In this document: one piece after another, positions 7,090 through 15,118 of the stretch
How positions within the stretch are numbered: the first letter of the stretch is position 1
Layout of the letters: each line of letters opens with the position of its first letter
Origin: DASUZB01 sp036377075
GTDB taxonomy: Bacteria > Actinomycetota > CALGFH01
Direction: 5' to 3'
DNA: 25,658 bases
NCBI GenBank assembly: GCA_036377075.1
Contig: DASUZB010000249.1
Location: 1 to 25,658, forward strand
Position numbers and translations under genes: made by a program
Notes under the pieces: generated by a model
Database searches by the model: none
Told to the model about the DNA's origin: nothing
What the model saw: the letters and a program-made list of their open reading frames with translations, nothing else

Positions 7090-7368
7090 ATGGCCGACAC
7101 CATGCGCCTGCGTGCGGTCGCCAGGGGCGACGTGCAAGGAGTGGGGTTCCGCTTCGCCGTGCGCCGCATTGCCCGCGATCTCGGTTTGACGGGGTTTGCC
7201 GAGAACCTGGCGGACGGCTCCGTGCTGGTGGAGGCCGAAGGGTCGCCAGAGGGGCTCGAAATGCTGGAGTCGTTTCTGCGCTCCGGGCCCCGTCTCGCCA
7301 CCGTGACCGCGCTCGATAGCCGTCGTGAGCAGGCGACTGGCGAATTTCAAGGGTTCGCGGCGAGATAG
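7090..7368 (+). CDS. acyP: Acylphosphatase
   Basis: A 92-aa enzyme that hydrolyses carboxyl-phosphate bonds such as acetyl phosphate. The family signature DVQGVGFRF (residues 14-22) carries the catalytic R21, and GFAENLADGSVLVEAEG carries the catalytic N39. Length is typical (90-100 aa). ATG 7090 is chosen from the leaderless -10 placement; an internal ATG at 7102 (MRLRAVARG) would also give a full domain. acyP just before smc is a frequent actinobacterial neighbourhood. Confidence 0.93.
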   Translation: MADTMRLRAVARGDVQGVGFRFAVRRIARDLGLTGFAENLADGSVLVEAEGSPEGLEMLESFLRSGPRLATVTALDSRREQATGEFQGFAAR

Positions 7369-7369
7369 G

Positions 7370-7397
7370 TTGCTTTGCGTAGTCGTCTAGCTACAAT
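7370..7397 (+). promoter_or_regulatory. Promoter P1 of the 62-residue coiled-coil gene
   Basis: TTGCTT (7370-7375), 16-base spacer, TACAAT (7392-7397). This is one of the closest matches to the sigma-70-type consensus in the window, directly after the acyP stop and in an unusually AT-rich patch. It would give a leader of about 295 bases. Confidence 0.6.
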
Positions 7398-7424
7398 TAG
7401 TGGCTGGTTTTTCACATGCTCTAC

Positions 7425-7453
7425 TTGGCTGTCCAGCCCAAACGTGCTATCGT
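7425..7453 (+). promoter_or_regulatory. Promoter P2 of the 62-residue coiled-coil gene
   Basis: TTGGCT (7425-7430), 17-base spacer, TATCGT (7448-7453). It is tandem with P1 and would start transcription near 7460, leaving a leader of about 240 bases. Confidence 0.45.
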
Positions 7454-7459
7454 CCACTT

Positions 7460-7699
7460 GTGAAATCTGCCTCTCTGCTCTGGGGTCGCCCTGAGGCGGC
7501 GTGCGACGTACCCGAGGGTTCTCCCACCGGGCGGGGTGCCGCACAAGCCGCGGGCCTTCCTCTCCCAGAGACGAAACAGAAGTAAGTACCCGTCGGACAC
7601 TACCTTGTCGGCGGCCGGTCGACCCGTGGTCGTGCCACCGAACAGGACGAGAGCGCAGTGCCGCGCCGGTGCGGTGCTGCCGAGGGGAGGACCTTCCGG
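7460..7699 (+). other. Structured leader of the 62-residue coiled-coil gene
   Basis: No protein in this stretch looks real on either strand. It folds locally: GTGCG (7501-7505) pairs with CGCAC (7540-7544), ACCC (7510-7513) with GGGT (7534-7537), and GGG-TTCT-CCC (7516-7525) closes the top. I recognise no known riboswitch, 6S RNA, tmRNA or RNase P RNA signature. It could be a cis-acting RNA or an ordinary long leader. Confidence 0.35.
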
Positions 7700-7888
7700 A
7701 TGTCGAAGGCGCTCATGGGCTACGTAGGCCAGCCGCCCGCGTACATGATCCTGCGGGAGCTGAACGCCCTGAAGGCGCGCGTCGCCGAACTCGAGCGCGC
7801 TCTTGCCCTGGCGGAGCAGGAGCTTACCCTTCGTGACGAGGGCTTCCGCCCCTCGGTCGAGAAGGAAGCAGCCGCAGCCCTGGCCTGA
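7700..7888 (+). CDS. Small conserved-looking coiled-coil protein
   Basis: A 62-aa protein that begins MSKALMGYVGQPPAYM and continues into a single amphipathic heptad helix rich in Leu, Glu, Arg and Ala (about residues 18-45: LRELNALKARVAELERAL), ending in a short acidic/Ala tail. I recall similar short actinobacterial proteins starting with an ALxGxVG-type motif, but I cannot name a function. A clear Shine-Dalgarno (GGGGAGG, 7684-7690) lies nine bases from the ATG. It is a single-gene unit: two promoters upstream, and its stop codon lies in the loop of the first of two terminators. A dimerising or scaffold role is a guess. It lies between acyP and smc. Confidence 0.75.
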   Translation: MSKALMGYVGQPPAYMILRELNALKARVAELERALALAEQELTLRDEGFRPSVEKEAAAALA

Positions 7889-7904
7889 CGACGCCAGGGT
7901 TTTT
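7878..7904 (+). terminator. Intrinsic terminator T1 after the coiled-coil gene
   Basis: CCCTGGC (7878-7884), eight-base loop containing the TGA stop, GCCAGGG (7893-7899), then TTTTT (7900-7904). The stem begins inside the last codons of the gene. Confidence 0.85.
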
Positions 7905-7912
7905 CTCTTCCC

Positions 7913-7943
7913 GAGCGACCCCCGCGCCAGCGGGGGTCGCTTT
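7913..7943 (+). terminator. Intrinsic terminator T2, in tandem
   Basis: GCGACCCCCGC (7915-7925), tetraloop GCCA, GCGGGGGTCGC (7930-7940): a perfect 11-pair stem extended by an A-T and a G-T pair, followed by TTTGCTCTGT. It backs up T1 and isolates the smc transcript. Confidence 0.85.
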
Positions 7944-8233
7944 GCTCTGTCGTTTCTGTGTCCCAGCCCAGGGCGACACTTAGGAGCGATGAGCCGAGTC
8001 GCCCGCCACAGCCGCCGCAGCCGCCTTGCCGACGGGGTCGCAGTGCTACACTGCCGCGTGCCTTCCCGCCGCCCGCCTGCAGGGCGGGTCCAGGAGTCCA
8101 CCGCCGTCTCCGGTCGGCGCCCGGCATCCGGGCTCGTTCGGCTGCAGCGCGAGAGCCCGGCAGGCCGCCTGCGCCCGGTCGCCAGTCGGGTGCACGCCGA
8201 CCGCCGCGCCCCGAAAGGACCTGGGCCAGTCGC
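7944..8233 (+). promoter_or_regulatory. smc promoter and leader
   Basis: TACACT (8047-8052) is a likely -10, with a weak CTTGCC about 16 bases upstream. The leader would be about 175 bases. It contains a hairpin CCCGCC (8072-8077), TGCAG, GGCGGG (8083-8088), starting about 20 bases after the -10. In-frame extension of smc upstream of 8234 encodes Arg/Pro-rich sequence unlike any Smc. No other gene is supported here. Confidence 0.4.
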
Positions 8234-11200
8234 GTGTTCCTGAAGTCACTGACCCTGCGCGGGTTCAAGTCGTTCGCCGACAAGACGGTCCTCGACTTCG
8301 AACCTGGGATCACCGTGATCGTCGGCCCCAACGGGTCGGGCAAGTCCAACGTGGTCGACGCGATCGCCTGGGTGCTCGGCGAGCAGGGCGTGAAGTCGCT
8401 GCGCGGCGGCAAGATGGAGGACGTGATCTTCGCCGGCACCGGCAAGCGCCCGCCCCTCGGCCGCGCGGAGGTCACCCTCACCATCGACAACAGCGCCGGC
8501 CTCCTGCCGATCGAGTACACCGAGGTGACCGTCGCCAGGCACCTGTACCGCTCGGGCGAGAGCGAGTACGCGCTCAACGGCACCACCTGCCGCCTGCTCG
8601 ACATCCAGGAGCTGCTCAGCGACACCGGCGTCGGCCGCGAGCTGCACACCATCCTCGGCCAGGGCCAGCTCGACGAGGTCCTGCAGGGCCGCCCGGAGGA
8701 CCGCCGCGCCGCCATCGAGGAGGCCGCCGGCGTCTACAAGCACCGCCGCCGCAAGGAGAAGGCGGTGCGCAAGCTGGCGGGCATGGAGCAGCACCTCGCC
8801 CGCCTCTCCGACCTGGTCGGCGAGCTGCGGCGCCAGCTCAAGCCGCTGCAGCAGCAGGCGGAGACCGCCCGCCGCGCGGCCGAGGTCGCCGCCGAGCTGC
8901 GCGAGGTCCGCCTGACCATGCGCGCCCGCGAGCTGGCCACCGCGCGCCGCCGCGCCGCCACGCTCGAGCGCGAGGAGCAGGCATTCTCCGCCAAGCTGGC
9001 CGAGCTCGAGGCGAGGAGCGCCGACGCCCAGGCCGACGAGACCCGGCTGAGCGAGAGCCTCCAGGCCCAGGAGCCGGCCGCCGGCCGTGCCCGCGAGACG
9101 GTGCACCGCCTCACCACCGTCCGCGAACGCCTGCGCGGCACCATGGCCCTGGCCGAAGAGCGCGCCCGCCACCTCGCCGAGGCCCTGGCCGAGGAGGGCG
9201 AGGGGCGCTCGGCGGCCGACCTGGAACGCGAGGCCGACGAGGTCGCCGCCGACCTGGCCCAGGTCGAGGAGGAGCTGGCCAGCGCGACCGAGCGGACCGA
9301 GCAGGCCGAGGCCGCGCGCGCCGAGGCGCAGGCCCGCCTGGCCGCCTTCGACGAGCTGGCCGCCGGCGCCGAGCAGGACCGCGCCGAGGCGCACCGGCGC
9401 GAGGTGGAGCTCGCCGGCGAGGTCGCCGGCCTGCGCCGCGCCATCGAGCAGGCCGGCGGCGACGCCGCCCGCCTCATCGAGGCGGCCGACGACCTGCGGC
9501 AGCGCCAGGCCGATGTCGACGGCCAGCTCGCCGGCATGCAGGCGGAGCTCGCCGAGCTCGAGGCCGGCGCCGCCGACCTCGCCGAGACGCTCGCCAAGGC
9601 CGAGGAGGCGCGCGACCGCCACGCGGCCGAGCACGCCCGCCTCGCCGGCGAGGAGCGTCGCCTGGAGGAGCGGCGGGCGGCCGTGCGCGCCCGCAGGCAG
9701 GCGTTCGAGGCCACCGCGCGGGCAGCCGGCGCCGACGCCCTCGGCGCCCTACGCGAGGCCGGCAGCGACGGCATCCTCGGCCCGCTGGCCGGCGCCCTGT
9801 CGGTCGAGGACGGCTACGAGGCGGCCGTGGCCGCCGCCCTCGGCCCCGACGCCGACGCGCTGGTCGCCGAGGACCTCGACGCCGCCGCCGGCGCCGCCGG
9901 CGCGCTGCGCCAGGCCGGCAGCGGCCGCGCCATCCTCCTCCACCCGGCCGTGCCCGCCAGCGCCCGGGGGGCGGCCAAGCCCTCGGGAGCGGCGTCGGGG
10001 AGCGCCGACGGCCAGCTCCTCGCCGACCACGTCGAGGCGGCCGGACCCGCCGGCGACGTCGCGCACGCGCTGCTCGCCGGGGTGCTGCTCGCCCGCGACC
10101 TCGACGAGGCCCGCGAGCTGGCCACCGGCCACCCCGGTCGGCGGGTGGTCACCCTCGCCGGCGAGCTGGTCGCCACCGGCCGCGTCGAGGGCGGGGCCAC
10201 GCCCCAGGCCAGCGGCCTGGCCGCCCGCAAGGCCGCGGAGCAGGCCGCCGGCGCCGAGCGGGCGGCAGCGGCCGAGCTGGGCGCCCTCGCCGCCGAGCTG
10301 CACAGCGCCGAGCGCGAGCTCGAGGCCCTCGACGCCGGCGTCGATCGCGCCGGCGCCGCCATCCGCGACGCCGAGGTCCACACCAGCGGCCTGCGCGAGC
10401 GCCTCGCCGTGGTCGCCAAGGAGCAGCACCACCTACAGCAGGAGGCCGCCGCGGTGGCCTCCAGGCGCGCGGAGCTGGAGGGCGGCCGCGAGCGCGACGC
10501 CGAGAAGCTGGCCGACGCCGAGGCCCGGCTCGCCGCCTGTCATCAGCGCGAGCAGCGGGCGCCCGACCACGCCGGCCGCGCCCCCCTGCTCACCGAGGCC
10601 GAGCAGGCGCAGCAGGCGGCGACCGCCGCCCGCGTCACCACCGCCGCCGTCGCCGAGCGGCGCCGGATGCTCGCCCGGCGCGAGACCGACCTCCGCGCCC
10701 AGGCCGCGGCCGAGGCCGAGGCGGCCGGACGCCGCACCCGGGCGAGGGCCGCCCGCCTGGCGGGCGCCCGCCGCGCCGACGAGGCCGCCCGGCTGGCCGC
10801 CACCGTGCTCGCCCGCCTGGAGCGCTCGCTCGCCGCCGCCGAGGCCGAACGCGACCGCCTGGTCCAGGCGGTGCGCGGCGCCCGTGCCGAGCTCGACTAC
10901 GCCGGCCGCCGGCGGCGGGAGGCCACCGCCGCGCTCGACGAGCACCGCGCCGCCAGCCGCGCCAGCGACTCCGCCAGGGTCGAGGCCCGCGTGCGTGCCG
11001 AGGACCTGGCCACGCGCGTCGTCGAGGAGTTCTCCATCCAGCCGGACGACGTCCTGCGCGAGTACCTTCCCGACGAGGCCGAGCTGGAGCAGCTCCCGGA
11101 GGACGACCCCCGCCGGCTTCCCAGCCAGGAGCTGCGGCGCATCGCCACCGCCCTGGACCGGCGCCTGACCCTGCTCGGCCGGGTCAACCCGCTCGCCCTG

Positions 11201-11908
11201 GAGGAGTTCAAGGCCCTGGAGGAGCGCTACGCCTTCCTCTCCAGCCAGCTGCAGGACCTCAAGGAGAGCCGCAGGGACCTGCTCAAGGTGGTCCGCGCCG
11301 TGGACGAGCGCGTCCGCGAGGTCTTCGGCCAGGCCTTCAGCGACGTCGCCACCGAGTTCGAGCGCACCTTCGCGCTGCTGTTCCCGGGCGGCGAGGGCCG
11401 CCTGGTCCTGACCGAGCCCGACGACCTGCTCGCCTCCGGCGTCGAGGTCGAGGCCCGGCCACCCGGCAAGCGCGTGCGCCGCCTCTCGCTGCTGTCGGGT
11501 GGCGAGCGCAGCCTGGCCGCCCTCGCCTTCTGCTTCGCCGTCTTCCGTGCCCGGCCCAGCCCCTTCTACGTGCTCGACGAGGTCGAGGCGGCGCTCGACG
11601 ACGTCAACCTGCAACGCTTCCTCGACCTGCTGGAGGACGCCCGCGAGCACGCCCAGCTCCTGGTCGTCTCCCACCAGCGGCGCACGATGGAGGCGGCCGA
11701 CGCCCTCTACGGCGTCAGCATGCAGGCCGAAGGGGTCAGCAAGGTGGTCAGCCAACGGCTGCGCGACGAGCCGAGGCCGCTGCGCCGGCCGGCACGTCCC
11801 CCGGTCGCCGAGATCGACCTTGACGCCGCCGAGCCGGGCCGAAACGGTGACAACCAGGTCCCGAACGGACGGACCGCGGCGGACCGGACGTCCGCGCTGG
11901 AGGTGTAA
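8234..11908 (+). CDS. smc: Chromosome segregation protein SMC
   Basis: A 1224-aa SMC ATPase of the condensin complex that organises the nucleoid with ScpA/ScpB. Residues 1-160 form the N-terminal ATPase half, with Walker A GPNGSGKSN at 31-39. Long Ala/Glu/Arg-rich coiled coils flank a hinge at about 510-660. The C-terminal half has the ABC signature LSGGE at 1087-1091 and Walker B FYVLDE at 1111-1116. About 45 residues of basic then polar tail follow the ATPase. GTG 8234 gives MFLKSLTLRGFKSFADKT, the canonical start; a weak GAAAGGA lies 14 bases upstream. ftsY begins seven bases after the stop. No break is seen across the frame. Confidence 0.97.
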   Translation: MFLKSLTLRGFKSFADKTVLDFEPGITVIVGPNGSGKSNVVDAIAWVLGEQGVKSLRGGKMEDVIFAGTGKRPPLGRAEVTLTIDNSAGLLPIEYTEVTVARHLYRSGESEYALNGTTCRLLDIQELLSDTGVGRELHTILGQGQLDEVLQGRPEDRRAAIEEAAGVYKHRRRKEKAVRKLAGMEQHLARLSDLVGELRRQLKPLQQQAETARRAAEVAAELREVRLTMRARELATARRRAATLEREEQAFSAKLAELEARSADAQADETRLSESLQAQEPAAGRARETVHRLTTVRERLRGTMALAEERARHLAEALAEEGEGRSAADLEREADEVAADLAQVEEELASATERTEQAEAARAEAQARLAAFDELAAGAEQDRAEAHRREVELAGEVAGLRRAIEQAGGDAARLIEAADDLRQRQADVDGQLAGMQAELAELEAGAADLAETLAKAEEARDRHAAEHARLAGEERRLEERRAAVRARRQAFEATARAAGADALGALREAGSDGILGPLAGALSVEDGYEAAVAAALGPDADALVAEDLDAAAGAAGALRQAGSGRAILLHPAVPASARGAAKPSGAASGSADGQLLADHVEAAGPAGDVAHALLAGVLLARDLDEARELATGHPGRRVVTLAGELVATGRVEGGATPQASGLAARKAAEQAAGAERAAAAELGALAAELHSAERELEALDAGVDRAGAAIRDAEVHTSGLRERLAVVAKEQHHLQQEAAAVASRRAELEGGRERDAEKLADAEARLAACHQREQRAPDHAGRAPLLTEAEQAQQAATAARVTTAAVAERRRMLARRETDLRAQAAAEAEAAGRRTRARAARLAGARRADEAARLAATVLARLERSLAAAEAERDRLVQAVRGARAELDYAGRRRREATAALDEHRAASRASDSARVEARVRAEDLATRVVEEFSIQPDDVLREYLPDEAELEQLPEDDPRRLPSQELRRIATALDRRLTLLGRVNPLALEEFKALEERYAFLSSQLQDLKESRRDLLKVVRAVDERVREVFGQAFSDVATEFERTFALLFPGGEGRLVLTEPDDLLASGVEVEARPPGKRVRRLSLLSGGERSLAALAFCFAVFRARPSPFYVLDEVEAALDDVNLQRFLDLLEDAREHAQLLVVSHQRRTMEAADALYGVSMQAEGVSKVVSQRLRDEPRPLRRPARPPVAEIDLDAAEPGRNGDNQVPNGRTAADRTSALEV

Positions 11909-11915
11909 GGCTGAA

Positions 11916-13085
11916 GTGGAGCCTCAGGTCGTGCTCGTCGTCGTCGCCGCGCTGCTGGTCGTGGCCCTGATCGCGGTGGTCCCGCTGGTCGCCGGCCGGC
12001 GCTCGCGGCACCCGGCCGAGGACCACCGCCAGGCCGTGATCGACCGGGAGCCCGGCGTCGGCGACGACGCCGGCTCGCCACCGGCCGCCGCCAGACCGGT
12101 CACCGAGGTCGCCCTGCCCGAGGAGCGACCCGCCCCGCCGCTGCCGCCGGAGGTCGAGGAGGTCGCGCCGCGGCGGCGCTTCCGCGACCGCCTCGGCCGC
12201 TCCCGCGCCGCCCTCTCCCGCGGCCTCGCCGGGCTGCTCGCCCGCGGCACCGGCGACGACGCCGCCTGGGACGAGCTGGAGGAGGCCCTGCTCAGCGCGG
12301 ACGTCGGCGTCGCCACCACCGGCGAGCTGATCGAGCGGCTCCGCGCCCGCGCCCAGGCGGGCGACGCCGACCTGCGCGAGCTGCTCCGCGCGGAGCTGCT
12401 CGACGCGGTCGGCTCGAGCGACCGCAGCCTCGCCCTCGACCTGGTTCCGGAGCCGGAGCGCCCCGGCATCGTCCTGGTCGTCGGCGTCAACGGCACCGGC
12501 AAGACCACCACCTGCGGCAAGCTCGCCCTCGCCCTCGCCGAGGAGGGCAAGCGCACCGTCCTGGCCGCCGCCGACACCTTCCGCGCGGCAGCCACCGAGC
12601 AGCTCACCCTCTGGGGCGAGCGCGTCGGCGCCCAGGTCGTCCGCCACCAGCAGGGCGCCGACCCGGCGGCGGTCGCCTTCGACGCCCTCGCCTCCGCCCG
12701 CGCCAAGGGCGCCGACGTCCTGCTGGTCGACACCGCCGGCCGGCTCCACACCAAGACCAACCTGATGGAGGAGCTCAAGAAGGTGCGCCGCGTGCTGGAA
12801 CGCGAGGGCGGCAGCGTCCGCGAGGTCCTGCTGGTCCTCGACGCGACCACCGGCCAGAACGGCCTCGCCCAGGCGCGGCAGTTCACCGACGCCGTCGGCG
12901 TCACCGGGCTGGTGCTCACCAAGCTCGACGGCACCGCCAAGGGCGGCATCGTGGTCGCCGTCCAGCGCGAGCTCGGCATCCCCGTCAAGCTCGTCGGGCT
13001 CGGCGAGGGCGAGCACGACCTGGCCCCGTTCGACCCCGAGGCGTTCGTCGACGCGCTGCTGGCGGAAGACGCATCGGCGATTTGA
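11916..13085 (+). CDS. ftsY: Signal recognition particle receptor FtsY
   Basis: SRP receptor GTPase that docks ribosome-SRP complexes at the membrane, 389 aa. Residues 5-27 are a strongly hydrophobic membrane anchor (VVLVVVAALLVVALIAVV), typical of actinobacterial FtsY, followed by a Pro/Glu-rich linker to about 95. The NG domain carries G1 GVNGTGKTTT (190-199), DTFRAAA, DTAGRL (272-277) and TKLDG (335-339). GTG 11916 was chosen because it opens MEPQVVLVVV and is preceded by GGAGGTG and AAGG; the frame upstream of it overlaps smc and is not FtsY-like. Spacing of seven bases suggests co-transcription with smc. Confidence 0.96.
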   Translation: MEPQVVLVVVAALLVVALIAVVPLVAGRRSRHPAEDHRQAVIDREPGVGDDAGSPPAAARPVTEVALPEERPAPPLPPEVEEVAPRRRFRDRLGRSRAALSRGLAGLLARGTGDDAAWDELEEALLSADVGVATTGELIERLRARAQAGDADLRELLRAELLDAVGSSDRSLALDLVPEPERPGIVLVVGVNGTGKTTTCGKLALALAEEGKRTVLAAADTFRAAATEQLTLWGERVGAQVVRHQQGADPAAVAFDALASARAKGADVLLVDTAGRLHTKTNLMEELKKVRRVLEREGGSVREVLLVLDATTGQNGLAQARQFTDAVGVTGLVLTKLDGTAKGGIVVAVQRELGIPVKLVGLGEGEHDLAPFDPEAFVDALLAEDASAI

Positions 13086-13117
13086 TTCGGGGGGAGCCCG
13101 AGACAGCTCCCCCCGAA
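13086..13117 (+). terminator. Strong hairpin terminator after ftsY
   Basis: The 12 bases at 13086-13097 (TTCGGGGGGAGC) pair perfectly with 13106-13117, with an eight-base loop. The stem begins at the base after the ftsY stop. No T-run follows, so it is a U-less (I-shaped) terminator of the kind proposed for actinobacteria, or an mRNA 3'-end stabiliser. Confidence 0.65.
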
Positions 13118-13255
13118 CCCCCCATCGGGTCCATCGGCGGGATCCCTGTCCGGGCCTCGGGTCGCCGTGGCGGGATCCGGTCGGCCGCATGCCGGTAGGC
13201 GCACTATGCTGGTGGCAGCGCTCCATGACTCCGCGACCCGAAGGGAACGGCCCCG
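13118..13255 (+). promoter_or_regulatory. ffh upstream region with -10 TATGCT
   Basis: TATGCT at 13205-13210 is a likely -10 for ffh, without a clear -35; the leader would be about 40 bases. A 10-base direct repeat GGCGGGATCC occurs at 13136-13145 and 13169-13178; its role is unknown. GAAGGGA near 13240-13246 serves as ribosome binding site. Confidence 0.4.
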
Positions 13256-14590
13256 TTGTTCGACTCGCTCTCCGACCGGCTGCAGGACATCTTCGCCAAG
13301 CTCCGGGGGCACGGGCGGCTGTCCGAGGCGCAGGTCGACGCCGCCCTGCGCGAGGTGCGCCTCGCCCTGCTGGAAGCGGACGTCAACTTCCGGGTGGTCA
13401 AGGACTTCGTCAGCCGCGTGCGGGAGCGCGCGGTGGGGGAGGAGGTCACCCGCAGCCTCACCCCGGCCCAGCAGGTCGTCAAGATCGTCCACGAGGAGCT
13501 GGTCGCCACCCTCGGCGAGCGCAACGAGCCACTGGCGTTCGCCCCGCAGCCGCCGACGGTATTGCTGCTCGCCGGGCTGCAGGGCTCGGGCAAGACCAGC
13601 ACGGCCGCCAAGCTGGCCCGCTGGCTGGCGACCAAGCACCGCAGGCCGCTGCTGGTCGCGTGCGACCTGCAGCGGCCTGCCGCGGTGCGGCAGCTGCAGG
13701 TGCTCGGGGAGCAGGCCAAGGTGCCGGTGTACGCGCCGGAGGACGGCTCCGGTCGCGGCGACCCGGTGGCGGTCGCCCTCGGGGCGCGGGCCGAGGCGGA
13801 GCGCACCGGCCGTGACGTGCTGGTGGTCGACACCGCCGGGCGGCTGGCGGTCGACGCCGAGATGATGGCGCAGGCCGCGGCGATCAAGGACGCCGTGCAG
13901 CCCACCGAGGTGCTGCTGGTGGTCGACGCGATGACCGGCCAGGACGCGGTGCAGACGGCGCTGGCCTTCCAGGAGGGCGTCGACGTCACCGGGGTGATCC
14001 TGACCAAGCTGGACGGCGACGCCCGCGGCGGCGCGGCGCTGTCGATCCGCACGGTGACCGGCCGGCCGGTGAAGTTCGCCGCCACCGGGGAGAAGCTGGC
14101 CGACTTCGACGCGTTCCACCCCGACCGGCTGGCAGGCCGGATCCTCGGCATGGGCGACGTGCTCACGCTGATCGAGCGGGCCGAGGAGACGGTCGACCGG
14201 GAGCGCGCCGAGGCGATGGAGCGCAAGCTGCGCGAGGCCTCCTTCACCCTGGAGGACTTCCTCGACCAGCTGCAGCAGGTGAAGAAGATGGGGCCGCTGA
14301 ACCAGGTGCTCGGGATGCTGCCGGGGATGAGCCAGCAGCTGCGCGGCGCCGAGGTCGACGACCGCGACCTGAGCCGGGTGGAGGCGATCATCCAGTCGAT
14401 GACGCCGCAGGAGCGGGCCAACCCGAAGATCCTCAACGGCTCCCGCCGGGCGCGCATCGCGCGCGGCTCCGGCACCACGACGCAGCAGGTGAACGCGCTG
14501 ATCAGGCAGTTCGACGAGGCCCGCAAGATGATGAAGCAGCTCGCCGGGATGAGCCCGAAGAAGCTGCGCCGCATGGGCCTGCGCACGTAG
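13256..14590 (+). CDS. ffh: Signal recognition particle protein Ffh (SRP54)
   Basis: GTPase and signal-sequence binding subunit of SRP, the partner of FtsY, 444 aa. The N domain (1-95) is followed by the G domain: GLQGSGKTST at 107-116, DTAGRL at 192-197 and TKLDGDARGG at 250-259. The Met-rich M domain (about 300-444) includes QQVKKMGPLNQVLGMLPGM, and RARIARGSGTTTQQV for SRP RNA contact. It ends soon after the last M-domain helix, without the long tail of some actinobacterial Ffh proteins. The TTG start (MFDSLSDRLQDIF) has GAAGGGA about nine bases upstream. It has its own promoter and is not coupled to ftsY. Confidence 0.97.
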   Translation: MFDSLSDRLQDIFAKLRGHGRLSEAQVDAALREVRLALLEADVNFRVVKDFVSRVRERAVGEEVTRSLTPAQQVVKIVHEELVATLGERNEPLAFAPQPPTVLLLAGLQGSGKTSTAAKLARWLATKHRRPLLVACDLQRPAAVRQLQVLGEQAKVPVYAPEDGSGRGDPVAVALGARAEAERTGRDVLVVDTAGRLAVDAEMMAQAAAIKDAVQPTEVLLVVDAMTGQDAVQTALAFQEGVDVTGVILTKLDGDARGGAALSIRTVTGRPVKFAATGEKLADFDAFHPDRLAGRILGMGDVLTLIERAEETVDRERAEAMERKLREASFTLEDFLDQLQQVKKMGPLNQVLGMLPGMSQQLRGAEVDDRDLSRVEAIIQSMTPQERANPKILNGSRRARIARGSGTTTQQVNALIRQFDEARKMMKQLAGMSPKKLRRMGLRT

Positions 14591-14702
14591 CCGGCCGCCG
14601 CCGCGCGCCTTTGTCCCAACTCTAATGTTTTGGCGTGTTTGCGAGTGGCGTGGGTAGGGTCGTGCCGTGCGCCACGACGACTGACCGCGACAGCGGTTTG
14701 GG

Positions 14703-14957
14703 GTGGAACGCCTGCGACGCGTCCAGTTCGGACTGCTCGGACCCGTCGAGCTCCGGGTCGAGGGCCGGCAGGTCGCCCTTGGCGGGCAGCTCCAGCGCGC
14801 GCTGCTCGCCGCGGCGCTGCTGCACGCCAACCGCGTCGTCGCCAGCGAGCGGCTGATCTCGTGGCTGTGGGACGGCGCCCCGCCCAAGAGCGCCTTCCGC
14901 TGGTACTGCAAGGACTACCGCGTCGGCAGCGGCTGGCATCCCTGGTTCGGCTGCTGA
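14703..14957 (+). pseudogene. N-terminal fragment of a SARP/BTAD-type regulator
   Basis: An 84-codon frame whose residues 7-62 (VQFGLLGPVELRVEGRQVAL ... RALLAAALLHANRVVASERL ... LWDGAPPKSA) match the start of the winged-helix DNA-binding domain of AfsR/DnrI/EmbR-like SARP regulators. After PPKSA the expected recognition part and the whole BTAD domain are missing; the frame runs about 20 unrelated residues (FRWYCKDYRV ...) and stops. Intact family members are at least 250 aa. GTG 14703 is the likely original start. It sits in a usually tight ffh-rpsP gap, so it is probably the remnant of an insertion. A functional 84-aa mini-regulator is possible but unlikely, because the helix-turn-helix is cut. 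Confidence 0.6.
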
Positions 14958-15025
14958 GGTCCCGCGGTCGTCTGGCCGTGACGGACGGGTGCCGCCTCCC
15001 TCGGGGGACGGCAGCCGCGGCGCCA

Positions 15026-15063
15026 GGCCGCCCCACCCGCGTGCGCACGCGGGTGGGGCGGCC
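15026..15063. terminator. 38-bp perfect palindrome, probable bidirectional terminator
   Basis: Bases 15026-15044 (starting GGCCGCCCCACC) are the exact reverse complement of 15045-15063, giving a 17-pair stem with a GCGC loop. A second stem (TGCCG ... CGGCA, about 14990-15013) lies just upstream. There is no T-run on either side. It lies after the SARP fragment and before the rpsP promoter, so it would end transcripts from ffh or the fragment. Confidence 0.6.
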
Positions 15064-15104
15064 CTCCCACCGGCCGGCTCGCTGCACGCCGCGGCGCGGC
15101 CGGC

Positions 15105-15110
15105 TACACT
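15105..15110 (+). promoter_or_regulatory. -10 hexamer TACACT of the rpsP operon
   Basis: TACACT fits the TANNCT pattern seen before other genes here; no -35 consensus is visible 16-18 bases upstream. The transcription start is expected near 15117, two bases before a 42-base interrupted palindrome. Confidence 0.5.
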
Positions 15111-15118
15111 CCGTCCCG

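Noticed and set aside
6075..7319. 414-codon frame over the L,D-transpeptidase and acyP
   Set aside because: Arg/His/Gly-rich shadow of two well-supported genes; no motif.
7855..7880. SRP RNA-like motif GAAGGAAGCAGCC near ffh/ftsY genes
   Set aside because: The 13-base match to the SRP RNA domain IV is on one arm only; the opposite arm lacks CAGG and cannot pair to form the symmetric loop. The bases encode EKEAAAAL of the small protein.
8259..8275. T-loop-like GGTTCAAGTC suggesting a tRNA
   Set aside because: It lies in smc codons for GFKSF and there is no acceptor or anticodon stem around it.
8026..11823. 1265-codon frame in a second reading frame of smc
   Set aside because: Arg-rich low-complexity shadow caused by Ala/Glu/Arg codon bias in the coiled coils.
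13136..13178. 10-base direct repeat GGCGGGATCC as an attachment site
   Set aside because: Only 10 bases, 23 bases apart, no integrase or mobile gene adjacent.
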